Source: Anseranas semipalmata
Taxonomy: Eukaryota > Chordata > Aves > Anseriformes > Anseranatidae
NCBI GenBank assembly: GCA_013399115.1
Contig: VXAA01001229.1
Span: forward strand, 674,891-738,890
DNA: 64,000 nt
Direction: 5' to 3'
How positions within the stretch are numbered: the stretch's first letter is position 1; every line of letters begins with the position of its first letter. The notes beneath the pieces were generated by a model. It made no database searches. It was given only the letters and a program-made list of their open reading frames with translations, and had not been told where the DNA came from. Positions 50,571 through 63,487 of the stretch are shown piece after piece. Both the position numbers and the translations under genes were made by a program.

Positions 50571-50607
50571 AAAGGGGAAGAAAAAGAAAAAGAAAAAAAA
50601 GAGAGAA
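50571..50607. repeat. Purine-rich GA tract
   Basis: AAAAGGGGAAG followed by AAAAAG units, an all-purine low-complexity stretch in an LRCH2 intron (pyrimidine on the sense strand). Confidence 0.85.
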
Positions 50608-50822
50608 ATCCAGGAGAGACCAGATAATTGCAAAGTTAAAACAAGGTATAATATGTGTCTCTAGTTTCTATCTACTTTTGACTTTTCATTATGATGAAAT
50701 ATTCCTAATACCAGTTTCAAAGGAAACTAGCAGCTTTATATCTGCATGGAAAACCTGGTGACACAAGTAATGTGCACAAAAAAAATGTTTGTTGAATGAA
50801 AAACAAAACCACAAACTTGTAC

Positions 50823-50873
50823 CTCAGACGACACAGGAGACTGTGGGGACACATTAGTATTATCACTTTCTTG
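50823..50873 (-). CDS. LRCH2: LRCH2 exon I
   Basis: Encodes 17 residues, QESDNTNVSPQSPVSSE, close to human QDSDNANMSTQSPVSSE. The acceptor is TTCTTTTTAG|CAA and the donor TCTGAG|GTACAA. Phase runs 0 to 0. Confidence 0.92.
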
Positions 50874-51325
50874 CTAAAAAGAAACCAAAGAGATGAAATT
50901 ATAAAATGAAAATTATGATTAACAAGAAAACATGAAATTATGAAATACACAGTACATGAGACATGCAACATTTTTCACGTATGGCACAAACTGGTAGCAA
51001 GTGAATTTAAAAATATGTAAGGCAAGGAAACTGCTCACTGCTTATGTAGAATATTACTTTTATATTACCATTGCTTGATAGCTGAATTAACTTTCTTATT
51101 ACTGAAGCAAGTAAATATCCTACTTTTCCCCAGTACACCATCTTGGTGGCTTTTTTCAAATAGGAGTATAATATTTATTTTCCTACATTTCTACTATGGC
51201 TTTGGAATGCACAGTCTGCTTGCACAGACCAACATTATCCTGTTCCGTGACTGTGGCTTGCAAGTGTTCACAGAAAATAAACAAAATAATTTTCTTACAT
51301 ATTTTACACAATTACCATATCTTAC

Positions 51326-51370
51326 CTCATCATTTTCATTTCCACTTGAACTCTTTCTGGAAGACTTATA
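51326..51370 (-). CDS. LRCH2: LRCH2 exon H: serine-rich segment
   Basis: Encodes 15 residues, YKSSRKSSSGNENDE, against human YKSMRKSSSGNENDE. The Ser/Arg run is a plausible phosphorylation region. The acceptor is GTTTTGCAG|TAT and the donor GATGAG|GTAAGA. Phase runs 0 to 0. Confidence 0.94.
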
Positions 51371-54300
51371 CTGCAAAACACACACAATTATTACTTTTAA
51401 ATGGAAGCATGGTTTTCATTTGAACTAAATGGCTTGATATCACTCAGATGTTACTTATTACTGGTGAAGCTGCTGAGAAAAAAAAAACATGTTACAGAAT
51501 CAAAGGAGCAAAAAAGAAAACAGAAGAGGAACATGTAGTTCCTAGGCTAAAGAACTTTATGTTGGTGAGAGAATAAGCTCATTTCAAAAATACATCTATA
51601 ATGTGAACTCTGACCACGTATGACACTTGATCCAAGTAGAAAGACGTGAATAACTGCTCCTGTCGAGCATTTTTTGTTAGAAAAAAATATGTAACCCATC
51701 AAAGTTGCATACGGAAACATACTGTAAAAGCAGCTTTTAAGATTGCTTACACTTGGCTAGATTGACTTGACAATGTAAAAAATTTATAAAACGCAAAGAA
51801 AGATAAAGGCAAGATTTTCTTTACAACTGCAAAGCATGATCACATACTTGTATCTAAGACCACTGCTTTCTCAGAAGAGGTCTGCCTGATTTTTTGCACA
51901 TTGTTTCTGCCCCACTTCCTCATTATCTGAGAAGTGCAATAGAAATGAAAGAGGGATCAGAGCAAGAAATTTACAAATGCAGTATTTAGGAAAATAAATG
52001 TATTTCATTGTCTGCAGAGAAAAAAAAAGGAACAAACATGCAGGTAAGAAGTTCCATCTCTACAAAACTGTAAGAAGTGCATTAGGCTGCCCTGCCTGTT
52101 TTTACAATATAATACAGAACACAGGATAGATTAAGAGACTAACTTTGGAACTGGAAGGATAGCCTTCCTTCAGAGATCTGATTTTAGGGGTGCATATAGG
52201 TTCTAGTTAGAAGAATTTCTCAGAAAAAAAACTGACTTGCAACTACATTCTTTAACATTAATAAATATGAAATAAAATTATGTGTATTAGTTAGATATAC
52301 TAATTAGTTTGAAGATGCCTGCCTTCTTCAAAGTTACATCTCTGAGCACTCTCAACAGCTTTAAATTTTGAACTACATGCTGAATGATGCATACATGTCT
52401 ATGTATGGTGAACAGCATTTCTTTTGAAAATCAAAGTCTAGGACTAACATAACCTTTGTTAGGAATCCTACTGCCATTCATTTCCATTACAAATTAAACA
52501 TCTTTTCAGGAGTTATTGAATGATGTGTCTTTTTTATTAAAAAAAGAAAAAAGAACCTATGCACAGACTGCATGTAGTCCTGGCATGATNGCATCTATAA
52601 CGTGGTCCCGCTTCTTGGGTTTATTTCCTGCATGTTTGAAATGGAATAGTTCCTGTGTGTTTGCAAGTGAATATACTAATTTGGGAGCTGATAAGCCAAA
52701 GCTTAATTTTCTGTGCCCTGTAGACCCCCACTGCTAACTTCTGTTTATACAGACCTTTGACCAGTTCTGTGTTCAGATTTTTCCACTATAATTAACCATA
52801 CCAATGCCAGCATGTAGTATTTCTATTCTCTCAGGGATATGCTAATCAGAATTTCAGCTTAGATGGAGCTAGAATCCAAAGCAACTTCAAATTATTCCAG
52901 TAAAAATGCATTTTCTTTGATAAAGTTGTCTTAAATGGTTACGGTTCCTATAACGTATTTAGCACAACAAAGGTTTGAGGTGCCAGCCAGGCCTCAAAGC
53001 CATGCTACAATAAAAGGAGTTCTGATTCTCACAGGCCTTCTTCCACCCTTCTGCTGCACTGTACAATTGCACAATAAAAATATAAAGATTGTATAATAAA
53101 TATGCTCTATAAATACTTCTGGATGTTGAGCCATTTAAATTGTTCCTGTTCTAATAACACCAATTGCAGTAACTTGGCATGTATTCTTAAGATACTCATT
53201 CATGTTTGGCAGTACAGACATGATTATTCAATGAGCTTTTTTGCCAAAAAATATGGACACAATATGAATCGTACTTTGATTTGCTTCTCAGAACAGCCGT
53301 GTTGCCTGTTTGGTTTGTTGTCGTCATGTGTCCCCCCTGATTTGCTACGGAAGACAGACATTTGCTTATTGCCTTGTCTTTGCAAATGAAACTTAGCAAG
53401 ACAGTATTGTTTGTTACTGGTACAGCCAGCTTAATTTACTTTTGAGACATGCCTATAGTTGTATGTAATGTGATTTCAGGTATCTCCTTCCACCACAAAG
53501 CTCAGAACTGAAGTCTGTATTAGCATTTAAATACAGATTTAAAGTTTTGAGGAATCACTGATGCAGATCTTCTGCTGTATGGATAGCACATTAAATAAGG
53601 ATAATTTAATGAGTCAAATGATTGAATTTTGTTTTAGAAGCTTTTCCCCTTCCCCTCAAAGACTGCAGGGTGAAATTAATTTAAGGATTCAAACNGAATA
53701 TGTCTGAGTTATATGGCATGCTCTATTTTTCCCGAGAATTCAATTTCTTTTAAATTCCCTAGCATTTCATAAAGATATCTGGCAAAGATCCAAGAAACTA
53801 ATTGCATAATTGACAAACTTCATTTTAACTCAACCTAGCACTGGTTAGAATTATCCTATTCCTCTACCATGTGTGAAAACAAATTTTATCTGATGCTGCT
53901 GTAATTTTTATCTGTTCTACGACAAGCAGACACTGACATCTGGTGACCAATGATACACACTGCAAACAGCAAAATCAATACAGAGAAAGTAACTTCTCTT
54001 ACATGCAGACTGATGCAGTGAGAACCAAAATGCATAAATCATTCCTATAACCATGCTGCAAGAGAAGACAATGTACATTTTCCTCAGACTACAAAAAAAA
54101 AATCCTTCACACTGGATCCAAACTGAGGAAGAACCAACGACTAAAGATTAGTTTCTGGCTTTACAAGAAGACAACTGAAAATTACTTTCTTGTAATTAAA
54201 TAATAAACAGTCTTCAGTGGACTTTTTTCTCTCCTCATTTTCCTGCACTCCCAAATTACCCTATTATTATACATTCATACATAATACTACATACTATATA

Positions 54301-54490
54301 ACTCAAAAGATTCAAATAAAAATTACAGGTTATGTATAAAAATTAAAAGCATGACAACCTATGACATTTCCTTGCTTCTACTAAGTTACACAGTTTCTTG
54401 TATTCTCAAAAATTTGCACTGCTTGCAAAAGAGAAAGATCCCAAGGAACCCAAGATAAAAAAAAAAGTCACCACCATCACCCTGCATTAC

Positions 54491-54607
54491 CTTGAAATAC
54501 TCTTTTCTAATTTGTTTACTTCTCCTCCTCTCTTCATTCTGCCAAATCACTGGCTGTGTTTCAGGCCAATGTTGCTCAACCATTGAATCCTTCTGTTTTT
54601 CCAGTGG
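54491..54607 (-). CDS. LRCH2: LRCH2 exon G: conserved basic segment
   Basis: Encodes PLEKQKDS, WPETQPVIWQNEERRRS and KQIRKEYFK, nearly the same as human. The run of Arg and Lys is the most conserved block between the LRRs and the CH domain. The acceptor is ACTTTTCTAG|CCA and the donor TCAAG|GTAATG. Phase runs 0 to 0. Confidence 0.96.
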
Positions 54608-55627
54608 CTAGAAAAGTTCAGAAATACTTTTACATAAAAGGTAACTACACCTTGAATGCATTATCACAAATGATTATAAACTACAGTTATAAATTCTTGG
54701 CCTCTATCATAATCTAGCTTTATGACATGGAAGTGTTACTAGTCTCAATGCTGATTCTGGTAGAAATCACTTAGCTCCTTTCTTCTAAAATGTATTTCAT
54801 ACAGGAAAAAGGAACTATGAAATAATCCTGAAGAAGTTAACATCCTTTTCTGCACTGAGCCTAATTTCCACATGTATGTTAGGAAGCTACCTAACGCTAC
54901 CATAATTTAAAAGAGCCAGTCAGAAGTGTGGTTAGCCACTAGCATATCTAATTTCTCAATCTGAGTATTCACTGCACAGGAAGAGGATGACTATGACAAG
55001 ATTTGATTTGATTTTTTTTCAAGTACTTGCGTGCGGTTCTTACCTACAAGATTATACGCATCAAGTAGCAGTAAAAAAAAGAAAAATCTCCTCAGAGTAT
55101 GTTGCATAATACAATACTTTGATAGAGACAGCTAAAATATTTATTCTTAAAATAACAACAAACATCTATGTCTATTCTACGAAAACCAACTGCAGACAAT
55201 CTAAAGGGACCATTTCATAATAAGGCTAAGACACAAAAATGTATTTCCAAAGATTTCCTCATATTAGAATATCAGGCCATTTATCAACTGCAATTAACTG
55301 ACAAATAAAAGATAAAGAGAAATTAAAAAAATAACATTATGGTGAATCAATAAAATTTATATGCAAAGAAATATAAAAAACAAGTAAAACTTATGTCTCC
55401 TCAGTCTCAAGATCTTACAGTTATTACCATATCCTCTTAAAAAGGCTTGCATTACATAACACAGGTCAAATTGTCTTTAAGTTGAAGTTTTTTTTTCCAC
55501 AACAATTATACACATATAATAACCATGTGTGCAAGCAACCTAATGAACACATCAATTTTCTGCAAGAAACAATCACTTAAATACAAAGCAAATAAAACTA
55601 TCACCACTTCTACATTTAGATATTTAC

Positions 55628-55676
55628 CTGCCAGCTGTATGGAGACACTGGAGAATTTACTTCATCTGTTGAGACA
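55628..55676 (-). CDS. LRCH2: LRCH2 exon F
   Basis: Encodes VSTDEVNSPVSPYSWQ, matching human VSADEVNSPLSPLTWQ. The acceptor is AATTTTTAG|T and the donor GGCAG|GTAAAT. Phase runs 2 to 0. Confidence 0.94.
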
Positions 55677-57977
55677 CTAAAAATTAAAATGAGAGGCATT
55701 ATGACATTTCATTACTATATTTTTGTGTACTTCAAGACCAAGTTACTTTAAAATATCAAAAAAGTGATCACTTAAAATGCAGCTTCTCTGCAGCACTACA
55801 GTTTTCTATTTTTTGGCTAGCTGCAAACGATGTCACAATGTGATTAAAAAGTATGACCCATGTGAGTAAAACTTCAAATTGTTCTTCAGTCTCCTTTACA
55901 GTATGCTGACAGTATGCCTTCCACAATACTTTATTCAATACTTGATTCAGATGTAGCTCTTTCTTAATAATGTTGATTGATCTTCAGAAATGCACCTCCA
56001 CTATTTTGTTTCTCAAAGCAACCATCCAGATGTTTGTCCAAAGCTGACGAAACACCTGTTCTTAAATGTCTGGAAGACATTTCACTGTTAGCTCTATATA
56101 GCAAAGTAGAGGCTTGTAGTAACAACGGAAAGGAGAAATGTTTTAAGATGCAATAATGAATGGCAAAATCTCATGGACTCTAGGACAAGGACAGCACCTG
56201 AGCTTATTAAAGTTCTCAGGAAAAAAAAGAGAAGTTGAGATTTGGTGTCACTTTCAAATTTTCTAAATCTTTCTGTGAAATTCACTTCTATCAAATTAAC
56301 AACAACCATTTCATTTGCATTCTGACAACTAAGATAGAAAACAGGCTTAGAAGCTGTGCAGTATAGCAGAAGACCAACAGCTGGGGATTTAATGTAAGGA
56401 TACAGGACTGTGTGCAATTGTGATAAATCCTAGAAATCCAGAAAGCACCTAGGCAAAGAAATTGAAACTTCATTTCTTAGCTTCTGCTACTTTGTATTCC
56501 TTTTCCTTTGTTTTTTTGTTGTTTGCCTCAAAACAATAAATCTACTTTTTAAAGCTGTTAGGCATAGGAAATTCGTCTAATCATGTCCATTAACTTGATA
56601 AGACATCAAGTTGATAATTGAGAATTGCGGGAACTGCTACAATAAGTAATTTAGTTCTGCTGTTGATACATATGTATCATACATATGATACATATTACAT
56701 ATTAGCTATGACATGGTCTTTAAGTGTTAATGCTTCAGGGATATGACAGCCTTTCTATTCTCTTTATATGTTACTTACACAGTCAGTAACTGGAATTCCT
56801 ATGTATCAATGCAATATATCAAAACAACAAGTAGTGTGCAACATCTACCATATCTTCTGTACACACCTCAAACTGGTTTTTGTTATTTGCTTATTTTTCA
56901 AGGAAAAAAAAAATCTCTGAACTGTTTCTGTTTCTTAAAGGAAACAGTAAAAAGTAACTGTAACCTTTCCTGGATTATTCTGTAATATAAAACTTGACAT
57001 AGCTGTGCACCAAAATAGGTGACAGAATCCCAAAGAACAGAAATGATATTGTAAGTAATCAAGGACTGGCGAGCTCCAAACACAAATGAACAGTAGTTGC
57101 AGTACTGTTCATATCACCACAGAACATATACACAACAAGCTCCTTAAAAACACAGCTACCAAAGGGAGAGAAGATAGCCAAAATAAGATGCATCACACTG
57201 AAATATCTACACGGTATCCCTTCTCTGTTTGAATGAAAGTTTTTTCTGATCTGTACTTGAACTGCAGAGAACTGTAGAGAGCAGTTACTACTCCTACGCT
57301 CTCTAGCAATACCAGCAGCAATCATGGCTTTTGTCTACCAGATTCATAGCCAAACTGGGTTTGGAACACAAACAGATACAAATTCTTTTGAAGGTACAGA
57401 TTTTAGGGAGAGGGAGCAGGAATACAAATACAGCTCCTGCAGAAAATTAATTCCTCATTCATATCCTCCACAAGCAGTACAAGCTTTGCAACCTGAACTC
57501 CCAGCAATACTTTTCCAACAGCTCATAAGAGCACAGGACTGTCAGGGAGGAAAATTTAGGCACCTAAATACAGTTACAATACTACTGTATAACACAGAAG
57601 ATTCAACACATCTGCAGAGGACTAATGCCTATGGGAGACATGACCTTCTCGACTGGAACAGGAAGCGAGACAGGATACTACAGGATATCTAAAAGGTCAC
57701 CAAATGCTTATCTTTAATGTGGTATCTTTTATCACCTAATCGCTCCCTTCATCAGACCAGGGAATTAGTTTCTGTATGCTATCGACTTTCCCACAGACTT
57801 GATAGAACAAGTCCTTTCTCTGAAAGAAAAAATCTCAAGAACAGATCATTTGTGTAACTTTAATTTCATCTTATGCTAAAACATTAGGACAAAAGATGGC
57901 AGTACTGACATAAAATAAATATCAGAACTAATTTAACAACATATTGAAAGCCGTGATGAAGTGAAGTAGATAAATAC

Positions 57978-58046
57978 CATTTTTCAGATTCCATTAGCTG
58001 CTTTGGCCTGTTCCTTGTGCTTACTGAAGCTGAATGATTAAGAAGC
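57978..58046 (-). CDS. LRCH2: LRCH2 exon E
   Basis: Encodes LLNHSASVSTRNRPKQ and ends ESEK, matching human ILNHSTSVMRNKPKQ and ECEK. The acceptor is TTTCCTTTATAG|G and the donor AAATG|GTATTT. Phase runs 2 to 2. Confidence 0.94.
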
Positions 58047-58337
58047 CTATAAAGGAAAAAAATACATATTTATTCAACAGCTCTACAGTTAAATCTTTTT
58101 CTTAGAATATACATTACTTTAACAGTATAACTTTTCCTGTAAAAACAACGTTTGAAGATTAAGGTGTCATTTTCCATAAAGTTGGGATATGTATGTGTAT
58201 ACAGACATATGAAATCCAAGCCCAATCCTGCTTCCATTCAAATCCACAATATAGTTTTCAACTGTTTTAATATTTCAAGTTCTGAATTTTAAGGAAGTAA
58301 AACTTGATCATAATCCAAACCAAAATGAAGTCTCCTC

Positions 58338-58390
58338 TTTTCTCCTTAAATATATACCGTTATACATATTTTTCTCCTTAAATATATACC
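58338..58390. repeat. Spaced 21-bp direct repeat
   Basis: The 21-bp unit beginning TTTTCTCCTTAAATATAT occurs at 58338-58358 and 58370-58390, identical, separated by 11 bp, in an LRCH2 intron. Confidence 0.95.
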
Positions 58391-60292
58391 AACAGGCCCC
58401 ACTACTCACTAAAATTAGAAGAGACAAGATGATCAAACTAAAGTGGACATGAAACAATAGATTGAGCACAAGAAATCAGTCAGTCAGCAGGAGGAGGCAA
58501 AAGGGTAGCTGAGTAAGAAAGACTGCAAGTGCAAAGGAAAGGTAGGACAAAAAGGAGAGGTGGAAAATGGAGAAAAAGGTAAAAAAATGCAAGCTAAGAA
58601 CTAAGTGAAGTCTAATGAACCAGTGGAAATTCCATTTTCCTTAACTCTAAATAAGCAAAAAAGCCTAAACTTACATATAGATTCATTAATGTTTGTTTTT
58701 TTTTTTGTCTGTTTTTTAATCTGGATCAAACAAATACCATACATAGGCACACACAGGGAGATATGAGGTATTTATCATGAATGTTTAAAACGTTAAAAAT
58801 ACCACACCAATCACGAACACAAACATTTTCAATTAAGTGCCATGATAAACAGTAACTGGAATGATTAATAGTGAATTATTGGAAGTATCAACATTACTCT
58901 TCAACACTGAATTCACAGTGTGCAGGACTGAGATCAAAGTATATTTACATTGAATTACATAAAGAATTTATTAACAGATCAAAGAACTAGAAGAAAACCA
59001 GCTATTCAATTTAAGACAGTAAAACACAGTAGGCACCATTTTTTATTTCATTATTATTAGATATGGCAGTACAACAATGAACTTTAAATGATGGGTAATT
59101 TTCAGACTTCTGATTATTGTCATAACTTTGAGCTCAGTCATCTCACTTGTAGTTTAAATCTGTGTGAACCACAATTTAATAGCATTAAGACAAGCCTGTA
59201 AAACAACTAGATAATTTTGTCTGCAGCATATGCTCCCTATATTTTGTCCTCAGAAACAACTTTAAAAGGCACTTTCCAGAATTAAATTAAACTATAGCCA
59301 GAAAAAAGACTCAAAAAAAAAAAATAATGTTCAGAGCGTATGATGCATCAAGTATCATGAAACAAAGAAGCCATTTTAGAGTCATTAATTTTTACAGTGA
59401 ATTCCCATTAAGCCTTAGCTCTTCAACTGAATGCAATGAGAAATTCAGGGAAACTCTGTAGCGATATATGACCATTAGGATAAAATGAGCTTAAAAGAAC
59501 TAGAAATTTGAGTCACCCAAGCGCTTCGATGCAACACTTTCACCAAAACTGACATTAGTTAGTGTGAATTCAATGATTCTATGTAACAAAGGCTATTTTA
59601 TTTTCATGATCATTATACAAAGTGTTGGGAAAACCTATTCAAAGTAATGCCAAACACATATATACCTTTCAGCTAAACTTTTTCTATGAAACATTTATAT
59701 AATTGATGTTTGTGTTCCTAATAACCAAGTTTTCCTATGATTTTAAATATATTTTAATACTTCGTAAAACAAGAGAACAAATGCAAACAATCATTTTTGA
59801 CTTTCCATTTCAAAACTGAACAATACTGATGGAGAAGTTCAGTATTTGTCAGATTAGCAGTTATTAGTCCAGTCAGAGAAACCTGAATTTCCTATGGAAT
59901 TAGGAACTTAAGGTTTTTAGTTAAAGAAAATGGTAAAGCAAATGAATCTGAATTTAGCAAACTGCAGACTACAGAACTTATGACAAAATAATGTGTTCAG
60001 CAGGAAAAGAAAAATAAACACTGTAGTTAAGATCTGTCTTCCAGGAAATACAACACAAAATGGAGTATGTAAAATTAAAATACAAGTAGCTTAAATTCTG
60101 AAATTATGCTCTCTTCAATGTGGTGCGAATGGTGCAAAGAGTCCAACAATTGTTTTAATTCATACACTATCAAATCCAATTAAAAAAACATTTGGACAGA
60201 TTAATAGTCAAATGACTATTGATGGCCATACTAAATCCCTGAATAAGAACTTCCATTACTTTAAAACCAAGAAGCTTTAAAAGAAAAAAAAA

Positions 60293-60334
60293 AAAAAACT
60301 TCTGAGGTTCTGTAAAAAACTTCTGAGGTTCTGT
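60293..60334. repeat. 21-bp tandem duplication
   Basis: AAAAAACTTCTGAGGTTC plus TGT occurs twice head to tail at the end of an A run, about 300 bp downstream (sense strand) of the candidate 78-nt LRCH2 exon. Confidence 0.95.
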
Positions 60335-60628
60335 ATTTGAGCTATTATATATTCAAAGACAAAAACTGAAGATAAAGTATGCCAAAGGGACAGGAAAATA
60401 GTCTTCTAGTTGAATCATTTGAATGTGCTTTGGACAGCTCTCTAATTAAATATTTTCCTGGACAGTTTTTAATTTCAAATAACAATAAATGCATTGCAAT
60501 TTATTTTTGATAACTAGGCTAACTTAGCCAATCACTTTTTTCTGCTTTTGTTTCCAAAAATGGCCAAAACTGTTTCTTTCGTCCACATTTTATCTTAGGA
60601 AATCTGAAGCTCCACAAACACTATATAC

Positions 60629-60706
60629 CTTGATGCACGTCCTGCCGCCCTTGTCCTCTGGAAGAGTTTTTCACTGAATGAAGTTCTATAGCTTAATGGC
60701 CTTCGT
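60629..60706 (-). CDS. LRCH2: Candidate LRCH2 alternative cassette exon (78 nt)
   Basis: Flanked by AATACAG|A and CATCAAG|GTATAT, open in the frame of its neighbours, in phase 2 to 2 and a multiple of three. It could therefore be included or skipped without frame change. It would insert 26 residues, basic and serine/arginine-rich (RRPLSYRTSFSEKLF, then TRAAGRAS). The human sequence I recall runs directly from QEQKN to LNHS without it. The main pyrimidine tract lies unusually far (about 20-45 nt) upstream of the acceptor, which is common in regulated exons. Use is not proven. Confidence 0.5.
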
Positions 60707-62587
60707 CTGTATTCATATTTCATGTACATCAAAGCCAAAGACGGAAGAAGGAAGCAGGATAGGTTGATGGGAGAGGACAGGGAAGTCATTACCATAACAA
60801 GCAAAAAGAAAAGAAACACTGCATAATATTAAAAGAAAACACACTGAATGAACAGAAATATGATTAGTAAGAAATTATTTAACGATGCTCACTTTTCTGA
60901 GGATTCTGCTTACTCAGGCTATATATATTTTCCACAAATTCAGAAATATCTTCACTAAACTTCTACATATTATTCTTATTGTTGTTTATGGCAAGAAATT
61001 ATAAATCCACAAGCTATGGATTCAAAAATCAGGATTAAATTACACTTCACTAATTGCAAGCAACTACAATTTTATATCAGAAGTGATTTTTGCCACCATG
61101 TAAAGATACATAAGCAAGCTTTAAGATACAAAGGCTAAACTAAGAAGTAAAATTTAACTAATAAGGTTACACATATATGATCAATTCAAGAGCAAAGTAA
61201 AACCTTTAACAAGATTGCTGCATTAAGACAGCACAATGTATGACAAAAATAAAATTTAAGTTGCAGTGCTTCAGAAGAGGAGTGGCTTGGTATTTCAAGT
61301 GATTAAATAACCAAGAAATATTAAACTAACCAGACAAGACCCACATGCAATATAAATAACCTTCAAAAATATACCTTTAATTAATACAAGAACTTAGAAT
61401 TCTTCCTCCTTTTTTGTAATAGTTTTGTTAATAAAAAGCATATTAGCATTAAGATTTCATTCTTATTTTTTCCTTCCCAATGTGAACAATCAAATTCTTA
61501 AGTACACTATACAGTTATAAGGAAAATGTACTCTATCTTTCCCCCTAAGAAAATACTACTATTATATTTAAGTATTATAAATACTGTTGAATTTTTAAAG
61601 CTCTGCATTTCATAGTATCAGGGTATCAATTTCTCTAAAGGCTTTGTGTGCATTGCAGTTATCTCAAAAGAAAAACAGCAGTGCAGAATCTCACCATTGC
61701 ACAGAAATTCAAAAGAAACAAAAAGAGTACTTAAACCAGTACAAGGCTGAAGCTGTGACTGGGACAATGAACCACTGTAATGAACTACTGTAGTTAGACT
61801 ACTATTTACTACAGCGTTTATCTTTCAAGAGAGAGTTTGCTCTTTCTGAAGTACCTCACTGGTAATTCGCCTGCTTGGTAAAGGAACCAGAGACAACACA
61901 ATTCCTACCCTATCCCGCTCGCATCCTATGCAACTCCGGGTATTCTTTCCTGCTGTTCCTAAGACAGTTGCTAGCCTGTTGTATTGCATTACTTTAGTCT
62001 TCTTCTTGTTCTGTTTATCATTTTCAAGAATTGTTCTGTCGTGATGCCAACATGAAGTGAATAAAGTCAGGCAGCTCCTCAGGATGAACTTGCAGTATTC
62101 AAGTTCTGTATATATACACTGTTATTTGACAGAATGATGTTCGAACAAGTTTCCCCTTCAGTCAATAGGAAACATGTCTCACATGAGACTGAATGGAGGA
62201 AGCATCACCTAAATTACCTTGTATTTTAATAAAAATAACCAGTCACACACAAACTGTATGCAGGTTCTCGAAAATCACACAAACTAAGACAAAGTCATTT
62301 TAACACATCAATAATAGTCTACTTAAATAAGCACAGATGATGCTTACTTAAATATCTTGTTCTGAAAAAAAAAAATCAAGAGACTTTCACATTCATCTCT
62401 CCCTCTCCACGGAAGGCATATCACTGCTTCTCTAGACAGCAATTTTATGAAAAACACAGGATAGGTCTATTGCTTCAACTGTTCAACTGGACAAAAATGT
62501 GCTCAAAATGAAGAGCTTCTGGGTGTATGACAGGCTAAAGAACACAATAATTGTAACACAAGTTATCTTAACTAATATTTTTAATAC

Positions 62588-62692
62588 CTGTGTTTTTGTT
62601 CTTGCTGCAGTAACTGAGCTGCTATTTTTCTCAAGTCAGTCACTTCTTTGATTTCATCATCTTCTTCAGCCAGCAGCTGTTCTTTCTGAAGT
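62588..62692 (-). CDS. LRCH2: LRCH2 exon D: charged helical segment
   Basis: Encodes LQKEQLLAEEDDEIKEV and TDLRKIAAQLLQQEQKH, matching human LEKEQLLAEEEDDDLKEV and TDLRKIAAQLLQQEQKN. Likely helical. The acceptor is TTAATTTTTCAG|A and the donor CACAG|GTATTA. Phase runs 2 to 2. Confidence 0.96.
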
Positions 62693-62921
62693 CTGAAAAA
62701 TTAAACGTTAGTGACTTGCCTGACTTCAGTAAAGCAAGACACAGAAACAGCTACATTGCCAGACAAGAACTAAGAAGCAATTCCAATGAGCTTTTTTTTT
62801 TTGTCAGAGAACTCTGTGTTCAATCGGAGATGTCTTTCCTTCATATGGAAAGAGTCTAAAAGCAAAACCATCCTTCCCCCTCACCAATAAAGCCTTCCCA
62901 AAAAATATTGAAAAGATTTAC

Positions 62922-62989
62922 CTTTTTTCATCTCCCCACTCCTCATTCTGTTCTATCTTTTGGGATTTCTCAGGATGTTTTCCCCGTTC
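62922..62989 (-). CDS. LRCH2: LRCH2 exon C
   Basis: Encodes ERGKHPEKSQK and NEEWGDEKR, comparable to human GKEKCSEKSRK and NEELGDEKR. The acceptor TCATCCTGTGTGAG|GAA was preferred to an upstream CAG because it gives the phase set by exon B and the human-like junction. The donor is AAAAAAG|GTAAAT. Phase runs 0 to 2. Confidence 0.9.
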
Positions 62990-63075
62990 CTCACACAGGA
63001 TGAAAAATAAAGTTAGACTTGGACTGGAAAAAAAACGTCTGTTGAATTAGTTTTTGTTTTATCAAGCTATGCTAC

Positions 63076-63173
63076 CTTGATATAAGACAGCAATGGTCCG
63101 ATCTGTACATCTCCCTGCTCAGGAACAGCTCCCTCTTCTGCATTTGGATCAATGTAATCATACACCTCCTGGT
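63076..63173 (-). CDS. LRCH2: LRCH2 exon B: acidic DQEVYDYIDPN segment
   Basis: Encodes DQEVYDYIDPNAEEGAVPEQ and ends SYIK, matching human DQEVYDYIDPNTEDVAVPEQ. The acceptor is ATCTTCACTAG|AC and the donor AAG|GTAGCA. Phase runs 1 to 0. Confidence 0.95.
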
Positions 63174-63487
63174 CTAGTGAAGATTGATAAGGAAGAGAAA
63201 AGATAATATTAACAGCTCTCTCAACCAAATGCTACTCCTCAGAGTCAGAAGTACTTAAGAAAAACGACAGATAAAGATAATACAATTAAATCACATCTCC
63301 ATTCTTGACCTAGATAAAGTCTTTTTCTTCCTTTCGCTATTTATTATTTTATTACATTGTTTTCTGAAACGATAAAAATAGAATTCCAATATGCCATCGT
63401 ACTGTTTTGTGCAGTTTTCTTAAATTAGATTACCTTAGGTAAAGCAATTCTGTTACCTAAAATGACAGATTCACAACTGATTATTAC

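Noticed and set aside
57324..57692. 122-codon plus-strand open frame in an LRCH2 intron
   Set aside because: No family recognised, antisense to the gene, no splice or promoter support.
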